The position numbers were made by a program, and so were the translations under genes. A stretch of DNA of 38,331 nucleotides. Source: Clostridia bacterium. Lineage in GTDB: Bacteria; Bacillota; Clostridia; Christensenellales; CAG-314. Location: the NCBI GenBank assembly GCA_017500855.1, contig JAFVYC010000015.1, positions 1 to 38,331 of the forward strand, in the 5' to 3' direction. Each line of letters starts with the position of its first letter. Positions within the stretch are counted from its first letter, which is position 1. Positions 23,341 to 31,876 of the stretch are shown here, piece after piece. Below the pieces are notes generated by a model, which saw only the letters and a program-made list of their open reading frames with translations, was not told the DNA's origin and did not search any database.

Positions 23341-23461
23341 CGTGGTGGCAATTTTGTGGTGTTGTAACGTTGCTGTCGTGTGTCCTTTACCAACTTTGTA
23401 CTGCTTCTCGGCTGTTCCAACAAAACAAACCACAACTTATCACTTATCACTTCTCACTTTT
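23341..23461 (+). repeat. Composite intergenic repeat, copy B
   Basis: Starts with CGTGGTGGCAA and shares with copy A the segment from CTTCTCGGCTG (about 23,404) through CAACAAAACAAACCACAAC and TTATCACTTATCACTTCTCAC. It ends exactly beside the stop codon of the minus-strand ABC exporter gene. Confidence 0.85.
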
Positions 23462-25186
23462 CTAGGCGTCTTTGAATTGTCTTTCGTACAAATCTGCGTA
23501 GATGCCGTTTTCAATTGCCATCAATTGTTGGTGCGTGCCTTTTTCTTCAATGCCGTTTTTGGTAACTACCATGATTTCATCGGCATTTTTGATTGTGGAA
23601 AGTCTGTGCGCAACAACAATGGTTGTGCGACCTTTGGAAAGTTCGGCAAGCGATTCTTGAATTTGCATTTCCGTCACGTTGTCTAGTGCGCTTGTTGCTT
23701 CGTCCAAAATGAGTATTGGCGGGTTTTTCAAAAAAGCCCTTGCAATGGAAATGCGTTGCTTTTGTCCGCCACTAAGTTTCACGCCTCTTTCGCCAACTTC
23801 CGTGTCGTAGCCGTCCGACAAACTCATCACAAATTCGTGGATGTTTGCACGCTTACTTGCTTGCAAAATTTCTTCATCCGTTGCGTCCACGTTGCCGTAG
23901 GCAATGTTGTCCCGAATGCTTCCGCCAAACAAAAACACGTCTTGTTGCACAATGCCAATGTTTTTGCGCAGGCTAAAACGGGATATTTTTGTGATGTCTA
24001 GTCCGTCGATGGTAATTTTGCCACCTGCAAGTTCGTAGAAACGTGGAATCAAGTGGCACATGGTTGTTTTTCCGCCACCGCTTGGGCCAACCAACGCAAT
24101 TGTTTTGCCCGCATCAACTTGAAAACTTACGTCGTTCAAAACAAGTCCTTTCTTTGCATCGTTGTAGTGGAATGTCACGTGTTCAAACGCAATGTTACCT
24201 TCCAGTTTGTCAACGTCAATGGCGTCCTCGTCGTCCTTTTCGGCAGGCATGTCCATTATTTCAGTAAATCTTGCAAAACCCGTCATGCCGTTTTGTATGC
24301 TTTCAAAAATTGCCGTCAGCGTTCGAATTGGGGAAATGATCATTGTGATGTACAGCACGTAGGTTGTGAACTGACCACCGTCAATTTGTTTGTAGAACAG
24401 GAACACGCCACCTGCGCACAACCCCACCAAGTACAAAATGTCGGCAAACAGCCCCATTCCGGAGTGGAAAATACCCATTTGCTTGTAGGCTTTGCCACGT
24501 GCAGTTTGAAAACGCTTGTTGGCAACTTCAAACTTTTTCAGTTCGTGGTTTGTTGCCGTGTACGCACGGGAAACTCTAATTCCGGACACGCTACTTTCAA
24601 CTTGTGCGTTTATTTCGCCCGTTTCCTTTCTCATGTCGGCAAAGGCCTGTTTTTGACGTCTGCGTTGAATGACGGCAAACCAACACATCAACGGCACAAT
24701 TGCCAAAGTGATGAGTGCAAGCCATGGATTTATCAACGCCACCATCACAAGTGCGCCCACAAGGGAAATGAGCGAAAGGAACAAATCCTCCGGCCCGTGG
24801 TGCGCCAATTCGGAAATTTCAAACAAGTCGTTGATGATGCGAGACATTATCGTGCCCGTTTTGTTTTCGTCGAAGTAGGAAAGTGGCAACCTTTGCAAAT
24901 GGTTGAAGAAATCCCTGCGCATGTCGCCTTGAATGCGAACGCCCATCACGTGGCCCCAGTATTGAATGACGTAGTTGAGCAGTGCTTTCACAACGTAGAT
25001 ACCAAGCAAAACGCCACTCCAAATCAGCACCAAGTCAAGCCTGCCTTCCGGCACGTAGATGTCGATGATGTTGCCTGTAATTTTGGGGTAGAACAAGTTG
25101 CACACAGCCACAATCAGTGCGCACAGCATGTCCAGCGTGAACAACTTCAAGTGTGGCTTGTAGTAGGAAAAAAATCTTTTCAGCAT
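23462..25186 (-). CDS. ABC exporter, fused permease and ATPase (MsbA/LmrA type)
   Basis: 574 residues. The first about 320 form a six-helix type I exporter domain (for example LFTLDMLCALIVAVCNLFYP, LDLVLIWSGVLLGIYVV). The nucleotide-binding domain has Walker A GPSGGGKTT (about 367-375), the Q-loop VQQDVFLFGGSIRDNIAYG, signature LSGGQKQR, Walker B ILILDEATSALD and H-loop VAHRLSTI. All catalytic residues look intact, so homodimers should be active; export of a lipid, peptide or drug is likely but the substrate is unknown. AGAGGT seven bases before ATG sets the start. It is monocistronic, with its own promoter. Confidence 0.93.
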   Translation of the reverse strand: MLKRFFSYYKPHLKLFTLDMLCALIVAVCNLFYPKITGNIIDIYVPEGRLDLVLIWSGVLLGIYVVKALLNYVIQYWGHVMGVRIQGDMRRDFFNHLQRLPLSYFDENKTGTIMSRIINDLFEISELAHHGPEDLFLSLISLVGALVMVALINPWLALITLAIVPLMCWFAVIQRRRQKQAFADMRKETGEINAQVESSVSGIRVSRAYTATNHELKKFEVANKRFQTARGKAYKQMGIFHSGMGLFADILYLVGLCAGGVFLFYKQIDGGQFTTYVLYITMIISPIRTLTAIFESIQNGMTGFARFTEIMDMPAEKDDEDAIDVDKLEGNIAFEHVTFHYNDAKKGLVLNDVSFQVDAGKTIALVGPSGGGKTTMCHLIPRFYELAGGKITIDGLDITKISRFSLRKNIGIVQQDVFLFGGSIRDNIAYGNVDATDEEILQASKRANIHEFVMSLSDGYDTEVGERGVKLSGGQKQRISIARAFLKNPPILILDEATSALDNVTEMQIQESLAELSKGRTTIVVAHRLSTIKNADEIMVVTKNGIEEKGTHQQLMAIENGIYADLYERQFKDA

Positions 25187-25206
25187 AGTTTGTACCTCTT
25201 TGTTGC

Positions 25207-25235
25207 ATTATAGCATTTTTTGCCAAAATTTGCAA
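25207..25235 (-). promoter_or_regulatory. Promoter of the ABC exporter
   Basis: Minus strand TTGCAA (25,235-25,230), 17 bp, TATAAT (25,212-25,207), with a TGC extension. Confidence 0.85.
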
Positions 25236-25239
25236 CTGC

Positions 25240-25780
25240 ATTTGCCGTTTTGCAAAATTCAAATGGAAAGTTCCTTTGTAAACAACAAACAAAGGCTAAA
25301 AACAAAAAGTGTAGAGTACTACTCTTGTTGTCTTTGACGGAGAACACGCAACGAACTGCAACCTTTGAGTTGCGTAAATTGAAAGGCTGGCTTTCGTTCA
25401 TTGCCTGTGGCATGGGTTGCGCCTTGCGTAGCATTGGTTCAATTGGTGGAGCGATGCGAGAAACAATTGCAAAGCCAACCGTGATGCGTAAACATCAATT
25501 CATTGTGTTTGAAACCAACGAGTAACCTTTAGTAAGTGTTTGAAAAGAAAAAATGCTTGTTTTGCGTAAATTCCAACCACGTGTTTGGCAAATACACAAA
25601 AGATGGAAAAATGGGTAACGCAAGCACGCTTGTGCGCAAAAGTGGCACTTTGTCGGACGAACTTGCCAAACTCGACCGAACAACAACGGCATTTGCAAAA
25701 ATTTCAACATCAAACAGCAAAAAGTTGTCGCAAGCAAAATTTCAAAAAATCCCAATGCAAAAATCAATTGCCACGATATT
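25240..25780. other. Intergenic stretch without a supported gene
   Basis: About 540 bp between the divergent ABC exporter and RNase P RNA. Short open frames on both strands lack ribosome binding sites and recognisable motifs. One plus-strand frame ending at 25,525 (around LKGWLSFIACGMGCALRSIG) might be a gene remnant, but I cannot support it. Confidence 0.5.
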
Positions 25781-25782
25781 TG

Positions 25783-25811
25783 TTGACAAAGTCGCCTTGC
25801 AATGCTATAAT
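25783..25811 (+). promoter_or_regulatory. Promoter of RNase P RNA
   Basis: Perfect TTGACA (25,783-25,788), 17 bp, perfect TATAAT (25,806-25,811), with TGC before the -10 box. This is the strongest promoter in the window by consensus. The start is expected near 25,818. Confidence 0.95.
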
Positions 25812-25818
25812 ACCACAC

Positions 25819-26151
25819 GGAAAGAGACAGCCGGACGGTTGCGTGGGGCAACTCACGAGGAAAGTCCGAGCACCACAGAGCAAGAGTGCAGGATAACGTC
25901 CTGTGGAGGCGACTTCAAGGAAAGTGCAACAGAAATATACCGCAACGCATGCGTTGTAAGGGTGGAAATGCAGGGTAAGAGCCTACAAACGTGCTGGTGA
26001 CATCACGTTCATGTAAACCCCACTCGGTGCAAGAAATGAGACCAAATGCCTGCTCGGCATCTCGACACACTCGCTGGAGGCTTTCGGTAACGACTGCCGT
26101 AGATTGATAACCGTTCAAGACAGAACTCGGCTTACAGACTGAACTCTTTTC
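25819..26151 (+). ncRNA. rnpB: RNase P RNA, class A
   Basis: Catalytic RNA that cuts the 5' leaders of tRNA precursors. Conserved blocks appear in the right order: GAGGAAAGTCCGAGCACC near the start, ACAGAAATATACCGC, GGTAAGAGCC, then AGATTGATAACCG and CAAGACAGAACTCGGCTTA near the end. The terminal helix P1 forms from GGAAAGAG (25,819-25,826) and CTCTTTTC (26,144-26,151), eight pairs with one wobble, which fixes both ends. A consensus promoter precedes it and an intrinsic terminator follows. Open reading frames across this region are spurious. Confidence 0.96.
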
Positions 26152-26160
26152 TCAAACATC

Positions 26161-26198
26161 AGGTTCGATGGGTAGTTCCCACCGAGCCTGTTTTTTTT
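26161..26198 (+). terminator. RNase P RNA terminator
   Basis: AGGTTCGATGGG (26,161-26,172) pairs with CCCACCGAGCCT (26,178-26,189), 12 pairs with two wobbles, followed by eight Ts. Confidence 0.92.
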
Positions 26199-26210
26199 GC
26201 AATTGTTTGA

Positions 26211-26330
26211 ACACGTGGTGGGCTTTTTGCCCGCCTACTTTTGCATTACCGTTTCAACAAAACAAACCACAACTTTTCACTTATCACTTTTCACTTATCA
26301 CTTAATCCAACCACGGGTTGCGGTTTTTGC
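26211..26330 (+). repeat. Composite intergenic repeat, copy C
   Basis: Begins ACACGTGGTGGGC, shares 21 identical bases with copy D (26,224-26,244 with 29,264-29,284), then TTTCAACAAAACAAACCACAAC-type core, five degenerate TTATCAC/TTTTCAC heptamers, and ends with CCACGGGTTGCGGTTTTTGC. The remaining 26,331-26,500 shows nothing recognisable. Confidence 0.85.
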
Positions 26331-26503
26331 ATATTCTTTTGGTGTTTCTTTTTTCATCAAACCCAATCCCGACTGCTTGTTTGTGACTTTCACGTGTACC
26401 TAAGCGGTTCTTTGCATGCGCTGGGCTTTTTGCTTTTCGCAAAACTTGCATTTTTGCATTTGTCACTTTTTTTGCTTACGTTTAGCAAAGCACCGCCAAA
26501 AAC

Positions 26504-26532
26504 TTGCAAAAAATTGCTTTTTGATATATACT
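26504..26532 (+). promoter_or_regulatory. Promoter of the ecfA1-ecfA2-ecfT operon
   Basis: TTGCAA (26,504-26,509), 17 bp, TATACT (26,527-26,532), 46 bp before the first ATG. Confidence 0.75.
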
Positions 26533-26577
26533 GTATATTTGTAGAAATATGCACAAAACTCAATTGGAGAAAAACTA

Positions 26578-27432
26578 ATGGATATCATCCAACTCACTAA
26601 CGTAAGTCACTACTACAAAACCTACGACGAGGAAGGCAATTCTTCCAAAGTTGTTGGTGTAGAAAACGTTTCCCTTTCCATCAAGCAAGGGCAATTTGTT
26701 GCGCTTGTTGGCCACAACGGATGTGGAAAATCCACTTTGGCAAAACTGCTCAACGGCCTTTTGTTGCCGGACACAGGCAAAGTGGAAGTTTTCGGCATGG
26801 ACACAGCCGACAGATCCAAAATTTTTGAAATTCGCAAAAACGTCGGCATGGTCTTTCAAAATCCGGACAACCAAATGGTGGAAAGCATCGTGGAAGACGA
26901 CGTGGCTTTTGGCCCGGAAAACTTGGGCATTCCCCAAGCGGAAATTGTTGAACGTGTTCAAACTGCCTTGCAACAAGTTGGCATGGCAGATTTTGCCAAG
27001 CGCACAGCCCACAAACTGAGTGGTGGCCAAAAACAACGCATTGCCATTGCCGGCGCACTTGCCATCAGGCCAAACGTGCTTGTTTTGGACGAATCCACAG
27101 CCATGTTGGACCCACTTGGACGCAAGGAAGTTCTTGGTGTTGCCAAGCAACTCAACCAAAGTGGAATGACGGTGGTGCTCATCACACACTTTATGGAAGA
27201 AGTGTTGGATGCCGACCTTGTTGTTGTGATGAACGAAGGTCACGTTGCCAAAACAGGCACTCCAATGGAAATTTTCAACGACGAGCAATTGCTTGCCGAA
27301 GTTGGCCTTCAAGCGCCACGTGCCGTTCAACTTGCAAAAAAACTGCACAAGGCCGGTTGGGATGTAGACAGCAATTGCACCGATGCCACACAATTGGGAG
27401 GTAAAGTATGTCAATTACTGCGCAAAAACTAA
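26578..27432 (+). CDS. ecfA1: ECF transporter ATPase EcfA1
   Basis: 284 residues. One of two cytoplasmic ATPases that power uptake of vitamins and metals through exchangeable S components. Walker A GHNGCGKST (45-53), Q-loop FQNPDNQMV, signature LSGGQKQR, Walker B VLVLDESTAMLD, H-loop ITHFMEE. FQNPDNQ is typical of the EcfA1 subunit, and STAMLD in place of PTAGLD is usual for it. GGAG precedes the ATG. The end overlaps the start of ecfA2 by 25 bases. First gene of ecfA1-ecfA2-ecfT, followed by truA, rplM and rpsI in the usual Bacillota order. Confidence 0.95.
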   Translation: MDIIQLTNVSHYYKTYDEEGNSSKVVGVENVSLSIKQGQFVALVGHNGCGKSTLAKLLNGLLLPDTGKVEVFGMDTADRSKIFEIRKNVGMVFQNPDNQMVESIVEDDVAFGPENLGIPQAEIVERVQTALQQVGMADFAKRTAHKLSGGQKQRIAIAGALAIRPNVLVLDESTAMLDPLGRKEVLGVAKQLNQSGMTVVLITHFMEEVLDADLVVVMNEGHVAKTGTPMEIFNDEQLLAEVGLQAPRAVQLAKKLHKAGWDVDSNCTDATQLGGKVCQLLRKN

Positions 27433-28262
27433 ATTTTGTGTACAACGCAAAATCTCCCTTTGCCAAGCACGCATTGAAGAACGTCGATTTGCACGTTGAA
27501 AGTGGCGAGTTTGTTGCCATCGTTGGCCACACGGGCAGTGGCAAAACAACCTTTGTTCAACACCTCAATGCGCTCATCCGTGTGCAAAGTGGCAGTTTGG
27601 TTGTGGACAACCACGACCTTTCATCCAAAAAACTCAACCTAAAAGCGCTCCGTGGTAGCGTTGGAATGGTTTTTCAGTACCCCGAGTACCAACTTTTTGC
27701 CGACACGGTGCTTCAAGACGTTTGCTTTGGCCCCAAAAACTTTGGCGTTTCCAAGGAACAAAGCGAGGTGCTTGCCAAGGAGGCGCTTGCCCTTGTTGGC
27801 TTGGGCGAAGATGTGTACAACAAATCCCCGTTTGATTTGTCCGGTGGCGAAAAGCGCCGTGTTGCGCTTGCAGGCGTGCTTGCAATGAAACCCACAACGC
27901 TTGTTTTGGACGAGCCAACTGCAGGGCTTGACCCCCGTGGCAAAAAGGAAATTTTGTCCCTTGTAAAGCGCTTGAACAAAGAGCAAGGCATAACGGTAGT
28001 GATGGTTTCGCACGACATGGACGAAGTTTTCGAAAACGCCGACCGTGTGGTGGTGTTCAAGGATGGCGAAATTGTGTACGATTTGCCACCCAGCCAACTT
28101 TTCCAAAACGAACAAGAACTTGTTGCAATGAATTTGGAATTGCCACAAATGGCACGTGTGTTGAACGTGCTTCGCCAAAACGGCATTGTGCTTCAAGGCG
28201 ATTTGCGCACCGTGGACGACGTTGCCAATGCTTTGCAAAACCTCAAGGGAGGTGACTGCTAG
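27408..28262 (+). CDS. ecfA2: ECF transporter ATPase EcfA2
   Basis: 284 residues. Second ATPase of the heterodimer: Walker A GHTGSGKTT (40-48), Q-loop FQYPEYQLF (characteristic of EcfA2), signature LSGGEKRR, Walker B VLDEPTAGLD, H-loop VSHDMDE. Strong GGGAGG just before ATG at 27,408, inside the end of ecfA1, so translation is coupled. GGGAGGTGAC at its own end serves as ribosome binding site for ecfT. Confidence 0.95.
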   Translation: MSITAQKLNFVYNAKSPFAKHALKNVDLHVESGEFVAIVGHTGSGKTTFVQHLNALIRVQSGSLVVDNHDLSSKKLNLKALRGSVGMVFQYPEYQLFADTVLQDVCFGPKNFGVSKEQSEVLAKEALALVGLGEDVYNKSPFDLSGGEKRRVALAGVLAMKPTTLVLDEPTAGLDPRGKKEILSLVKRLNKEQGITVVMVSHDMDEVFENADRVVVFKDGEIVYDLPPSQLFQNEQELVAMNLELPQMARVLNVLRQNGIVLQGDLRTVDDVANALQNLKGGDC

Positions 28263-28263
28263 T

Positions 28264-29103
28264 ATGTTCAGAGACGTAACTTTCGGTCAGTACTACCCAA
28301 GCAACAGTTTCGTGCACAAAATGGATGCACGTGTCAAACTTTTGCTGTGCATTTTGTTCATGGTGGGCATTTTCTTCGTCACAAGTTTTGTTGGATTTTT
28401 GTGGGTGACGCTGTTTTTGGCGTTGGCAATTGGTTTTTCCAAAGTGCCACTCAAATCCATTTTGAAATCCGTCAAGGGCATCGTGGTGCTGTTGGTGCTA
28501 ACTGCGTTGCTCAACGTGTTCTTCACAAAAACAGGCAACTTGCTTGTTGATTGGTGGATTTTCCAAATCTACGACGACGGCTTGATCTACGCAGGCAAAA
28601 TGTTTTTGCGCCTTGTGTACCTTGTGGTGGGTTCCAGTTTGCTCACTCTCACAACCACCCCTGTGGACTTGACACACGGCATGGAAAGTTTGCTAAAACC
28701 CCTTCGAATCATCAAATTCCCCGCACACGAGTTGGCGCTCATCATGAGTTTGACTTTGTCGTTCATTCCAAGCTTGATTGAGGAAACGGATCGCATCATT
28801 CGTGCGCAAAAGGCTCGTGGCGCCGATTTCGACACAGGCGGTCTTGTGCAACGTGCCAAAGCATTCGTGCCAATTCTGATTCCACTTTTGGTAAGCGGTT
28901 TTCGCCGTGCGGAAGAACTTGCAAACGCAATGAACAGCCGTTGCTACGAAGGTAGCACACACCGCACCAAAATGCGTGTGCAAAAACTCGGTTGGAGAGA
29001 TGCCGTTGGCATTTCCGTTGTGGTTGTGGTGTTCTCGGCAATTTTCGTTGTGCATGCAACAAAAGGCGCTTGGAGTAACCTCGTTCCTTGGTTGTACTTC
29101 TAA
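28264..29103 (+). CDS. ecfT: ECF transporter transmembrane component EcfT
   Basis: 279 residues. Membrane scaffold that joins the ATPases to any S component. Helices at about 22-60, 67-90, 105-130 and 240-262. The two coupling motifs for ATPase contact are visible: RAQKARGADF, and AMNSRCYEG as the less strict second motif (Cys where many have Gly). ATG at 28,264 is chosen for GGAGGTG nine bases upstream and for the family start MFRDVTFGQYYPSNSFVHKMD; upstream extension overlaps ecfA2. FolT and the S component at 2.3 kb are likely clients. A CCCCGTG element lies five bases after the stop. Confidence 0.94.
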   Translation: MFRDVTFGQYYPSNSFVHKMDARVKLLLCILFMVGIFFVTSFVGFLWVTLFLALAIGFSKVPLKSILKSVKGIVVLLVLTALLNVFFTKTGNLLVDWWIFQIYDDGLIYAGKMFLRLVYLVVGSSLLTLTTTPVDLTHGMESLLKPLRIIKFPAHELALIMSLTLSFIPSLIEETDRIIRAQKARGADFDTGGLVQRAKAFVPILIPLLVSGFRRAEELANAMNSRCYEGSTHRTKMRVQKLGWRDAVGISVVVVVFSAIFVVHATKGAWSNLVPWLYF

Positions 29104-29104
29104 A

Positions 29105-29175
29105 ACGCCACCCCGTGTTGTGGTTTTGAGCAATTTTTGGCTGTGTAACAGTTGGAAATTGCAAAGTCAATGGCA
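29105..29175 (+). repeat. CCCCGTG element behind ecfT
   Basis: GCCACCCCGTGTTGTGGTTTTG directly after the ecfT stop. A further element, CAACCCCGTGGTTGC, follows at about 29,183. They match the elements behind the DUF4363, half-transporter and DUF2344 genes. Confidence 0.7.
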
Positions 29176-29245
29176 AAACGGCAACCCCGTGGTTGCAAAA
29201 ACAAAGCAATTCAAATTTCAATGGCAACAACGCCCAACGGCAAAG

Positions 29246-29366
29246 TGCCACCCCGTGTTGCGGTTTTTGCCCGCCTACTTTTGCTTTTTCAACAAAATCA
29301 ACCACAACTTATCACTTCTCACTCATCACTTATCACTTAATCCCAGCCCCGTGTTGTGGTTTTGTT
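29246..29366 (+). repeat. Composite intergenic repeat, copy D
   Basis: Bounded on the left by GCCACCCCGTGTTGCGG and on the right by CAGCCCCGTGTTGTGG. Inside are the 21 bases shared with copy C, CAACAAAATCAACCACAAC and tandem TTATCAC heptamers. A further CCCCGTGGTGCGC sits at about 29,405, behind a run of Cs. No gene is supported from 29,104 to 29,463. Confidence 0.85.
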
Positions 29367-29463
29367 AAGGTTCTAGGTTAGGAATAAGCAAAAAAAAACG
29401 CCCCCCCCCGTGGTGCGCAAAATGCACTTTGTGTGCAATTTTTGGCAAGGTAGCGCAAAAAAT

Positions 29464-30198
29464 ATGGCAAGAGTAAAACTTACAATTTCATATCTGGGCA
29501 CAAACTACTGTGGTTGGCAAAGCCAAACAAACGGCGACGCCATTCAAGACAGGGTTGAGCAAGCGCTTTCCAACTACTTTGGGGGCGAGTTTGTGCGTGT
29601 GTACGGCGCAGGCAGAACGGACGTTGGCGTGCATGCCCAAGGGCAAGTTGCCCACTTCAACGTCGACAAGCCCGTCAACCCATTCAAACTTTGCTTGGGC
29701 GTCAACCTGTCTTTGCCAAGCGACATTGCTGTTGTGGATGCGCAAATTGTTGGCGACGACTTCGACGCTCGCTTTTCCGCACAGCACAAAACCTACGTGT
29801 ACAAACTGTACGTTTCGCCAATTCGCAACCCGTTGTTGGACGTTGACCACACGCAAGTGTACAAGCCGTTGGACGTGGACAAAATGCAACAGTGTGCAAA
29901 CATGCTTGTTGGCACGCACGATTTTTGCGCCTTCCAAAAAACAGGAAGCAATTTGAAGGGCACCGTTCGCACAATCAACAGTTTCAACGTGCAAGTGCAA
30001 CCCAACGGCGCAATTTGGTTGGTTGTGGATGGCAACGCATTTTTGTACAATCAAGTGCGCATCATGGCAGGCTTGCTTGTGCAAGTGGGGCTTGGCAAGT
30101 TTGGGTTGGAGCAAGTTGAGCAAATGTTGAACGGCACCAAACTGACCTTCAAAACATTGCCCGCCAAGGGGCTCACTTTGCAAAAGGTGTTCTACTAG
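29464..30198 (+). CDS. truA: tRNA pseudouridine(38-40) synthase TruA
   Basis: 244 residues. Converts U38, U39 and U40 of the tRNA anticodon stem-loop to pseudouridine. The catalytic Asp is D53 in GAGRTDVGVHA, and other family landmarks are YLGTNYCGWQSQ at the start, FCAFQKTGS, and NAFLYNQVRIMAG near the end. Length is normal. ATG at 29,464 begins MARVKLTISYLGTNYCGW, the family start; AAGGTAG upstream is a modest ribosome binding site. It follows ecfT after a 360-bp repeat-rich gap, which is unusual because these genes are often tightly spaced. Confidence 0.95.
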   Translation: MARVKLTISYLGTNYCGWQSQTNGDAIQDRVEQALSNYFGGEFVRVYGAGRTDVGVHAQGQVAHFNVDKPVNPFKLCLGVNLSLPSDIAVVDAQIVGDDFDARFSAQHKTYVYKLYVSPIRNPLLDVDHTQVYKPLDVDKMQQCANMLVGTHDFCAFQKTGSNLKGTVRTINSFNVQVQPNGAIWLVVDGNAFLYNQVRIMAGLLVQVGLGKFGLEQVEQMLNGTKLTFKTLPAKGLTLQKVFY

Positions 30199-30379
30199 GA
30201 AGGCAAGTTTGCATAAAAATGAGGCGCAAATTCCTCTAAATTTCAACAGCAAAACGCCCACTTTTGTCAACATTTTTCACTGCAAAAATGCAAAAAACCG
30301 TACTTTTTGCAAACGGCAAATTTCTTGCAAAAAATTCAAAAAAAATTGGCAAAACAATGCCATTTTTGTGCAAAATCAG

Positions 30380-30408
30380 TTGACAACAACGCCAACTATA
30401 AGTATAAT
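30380..30408 (+). promoter_or_regulatory. Promoter of rplM-rpsI
   Basis: Perfect TTGACA (30,380-30,385), 17 bp, perfect TATAAT (30,403-30,408). The preceding 30,199-30,379 shows no gene or repeat. Confidence 0.95.
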
Positions 30409-30414
30409 ATTAGG

Positions 30415-30529
30415 GCTGTGAATAATTCGGCGTGGTATTTTAAGCTCTGTCACGTCTAAACTACATTCCACTGGTAGTAATTGTTCAACCGTGAACAGCA
30501 AACAAACTTAAATACTAGGAGAAACAAAA
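30415..30529 (+). promoter_or_regulatory. Structured rplM leader, candidate L13 autoregulatory element
   Basis: The 115-nt leader can form three hairpins: GGCGTG/CACGTC, ACTAC/GTAGT (with loop ATTCCACTG) and TGTTCA/TGAACA (loop ACCG). Ribosomal protein L13 leaders are known in Bacillota, and position and size fit; I cannot confirm the conserved core by eye. Confidence 0.5.
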
Positions 30530-30964
30530 ATGATTAAAACTTTTATGGCTAAAAAAGAAGCCGTTGAAAGAAAATGGTACGTTGTGGATGCTTCCGGCCT
30601 CACACTTGGTCGCCTTGCATCTCAAGTTGCTTCCGTACTTCGCGGAAAGAACAAGCCCACATTCACACCTCACGTAGACACAGGCGATTTCGTTATCGTT
30701 CTCAACTGCGACAAGGTTGTGTTGACAGGTAAAAAATTGGATCAAAAATTGTACGTTCGTCGTTCTCCAAGACCTGGTCACCTCAAGGAAACAAAGTACT
30801 CCAAGCTCATGGCAGAAAGAGCAGACTTTGCTGTTATGAAGGCAGTAAAAGGCATGCTTCCTCACAACAGTCTTGGCAGACAAATGCTCAAAAAACTTCG
30901 CGTTTACAAAGGCGCAGAACACAAGCACGAAGCGCAACAGCCACAAGTGCTGGTGTTGAACTAA
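30530..30964 (+). CDS. rplM: 50S ribosomal protein L13 (uL13)
   Basis: 144 residues, matching the usual 142-145. Landmarks: [43 protein letters not shown] and [14 protein letters not shown] at 30,530 follows TAGGAG. A second ATG five codons in ([12 protein letters not shown]) is a possible start, but the ribosome binding site favours the first. Codon choice is closer to that of highly expressed genes, with CTC/CTT and CGT/AGA. Followed by rpsI 14 bp later. Confidence 0.97.
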   Translation: MIKTFMAKKEAVERKWYVVDASGLTLGRLASQVASVLRGKNKPTFTPHVDTGDFVIVLNCDKVVLTGKKLDQKLYVRRSPRPGHLKETKYSKLMAERADFAVMKAVKGMLPHNSLGRQMLKKLRVYKGAEHKHEAQQPQVLVLN

Positions 30965-30978
30965 GGAGGGACTGAACA

Positions 30979-31389
30979 ATGGCTAAAGCAGTAGCAAAGA
31001 AAAAGGTTCAATTTTGGGGAACTGGCAGAAGAAAGAAGTCCATTGCACGTGTAAGACTCATCCCCGGTGGAAACGGCACAATCACAATCAACAAGCGTGA
31101 TATCGACACCTACTTTGGTCTTGACACATTGAAGTACATCGTACGTCAACCATTGAACGCAACAGAAACACTTTCCAAGTACGACGTTGTTGTTAACGTT
31201 TGCGGTGGTGGCTACACAGGTCAAGCAGGCGCAATCCGTCACGGTATCTCTCGTGCGTTGGTAATCGCTGGTGAAGACAAGGCAGTTCTCAAAAAGAACG
31301 GTTTCCTCACTCGTGACCCAAGAATGAAGGAAAGAAAGAAGTACGGCTTGAAGAAAGCACGTAAGGCTCCTCAATTCAGCAAGAGATAA
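30979..31389 (+). CDS. rpsI: 30S ribosomal protein S9 (uS9)
   Basis: 136 residues. Family landmarks: [17 protein letters not shown], the central [19 protein letters not shown] and the C-terminal [25 protein letters not shown], whose last residues reach into the ribosomal P site. AAGGAGGGAC precedes the ATG. Co-transcribed with rplM and ended by an intrinsic terminator. Confidence 0.97.
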   Translation: MAKAVAKKKVQFWGTGRRKKSIARVRLIPGGNGTITINKRDIDTYFGLDTLKYIVRQPLNATETLSKYDVVVNVCGGGYTGQAGAIRHGISRALVIAGEDKAVLKKNGFLTRDPRMKERKKYGLKKARKAPQFSKR

Positions 31390-31422
31390 TTTGGTTTCGT
31401 ACCATCAATTGTTTCAAACAAA

Positions 31423-31453
31423 AATCCCGAAGTTTTGCTTCGGGATTTTTTTT
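31423..31453 (+). terminator. Terminator after rpsI
   Basis: AATCCCGAAG (31,423-31,432), loop TTTTG, CTTCGGGATT (31,438-31,447), with Ts to 31,453. Confidence 0.92.
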
Positions 31454-31480
31454 GCTTTGCCGAATTATACTTTCAAGCGC
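31423..31480 (+). repeat. Direct repeat, left copy, flanking the TSUP-kinase fusion gene
   Basis: The rpsI terminator plus about 30 following bases (ending ACTTTCAAGCGC) recur almost unchanged at 33,407-33,465, on the other side of the fusion gene. The rest of the gap to 31,776 holds no supported gene; a small AACCTTC/GAAGGTT hairpin lies near 31,605. Confidence 0.8.
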
Positions 31481-31776
31481 CACCAAAAATGCAAATGGTG
31501 GCAAACAACACAACGTGTAGGTTTTTTCCAAAATTGCAACGCAAAATTTCCCTCAAAAACACGCTACGGCGTTGTTGCAAAATTGCCAAGCGCAAACGTT
31601 AAAAAAACCTTCACGAAGGTTTGCGTAGCAAATTTACTAAAGCAAAATCAACGGGTAGAAACTACCGAACGCATGCCGTCCTTTTGTCGTATAACATATT
31701 GATTGCAAAAACAAATTGTTTGTATGCCATATTGGTTTCAAATGGACGTGCAAAACCACTTTGTTTTGTTTCTCTA

Positions 31777-31805
31777 TTTACAAGATTTGTGTTTTGTGGT
31801 ACAAT
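31777..31805 (+). promoter_or_regulatory. Promoter of the TSUP-kinase fusion gene
   Basis: TTTACA (31,777-31,782), 17 bp, TACAAT (31,800-31,805). Confidence 0.82.
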
Positions 31806-31876
31806 ATTTATCAAATATACGGGATGGGCAAACGTGTTGTTGCACGTAGCCTTCACCTAGTAACTGGGAGATATCT

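Noticed and set aside
23181..23462. TTATCAC tandem repeats as a CRISPR array
   Set aside because: The unit is seven bases with no spacers, and no cas genes are present.
25220..26000. Small protein genes between the ABC exporter and RNase P RNA, or inside the RNA
   Set aside because: No ribosome binding sites or motifs; the frame inside 25,819-26,000 is explained by RNase P RNA.
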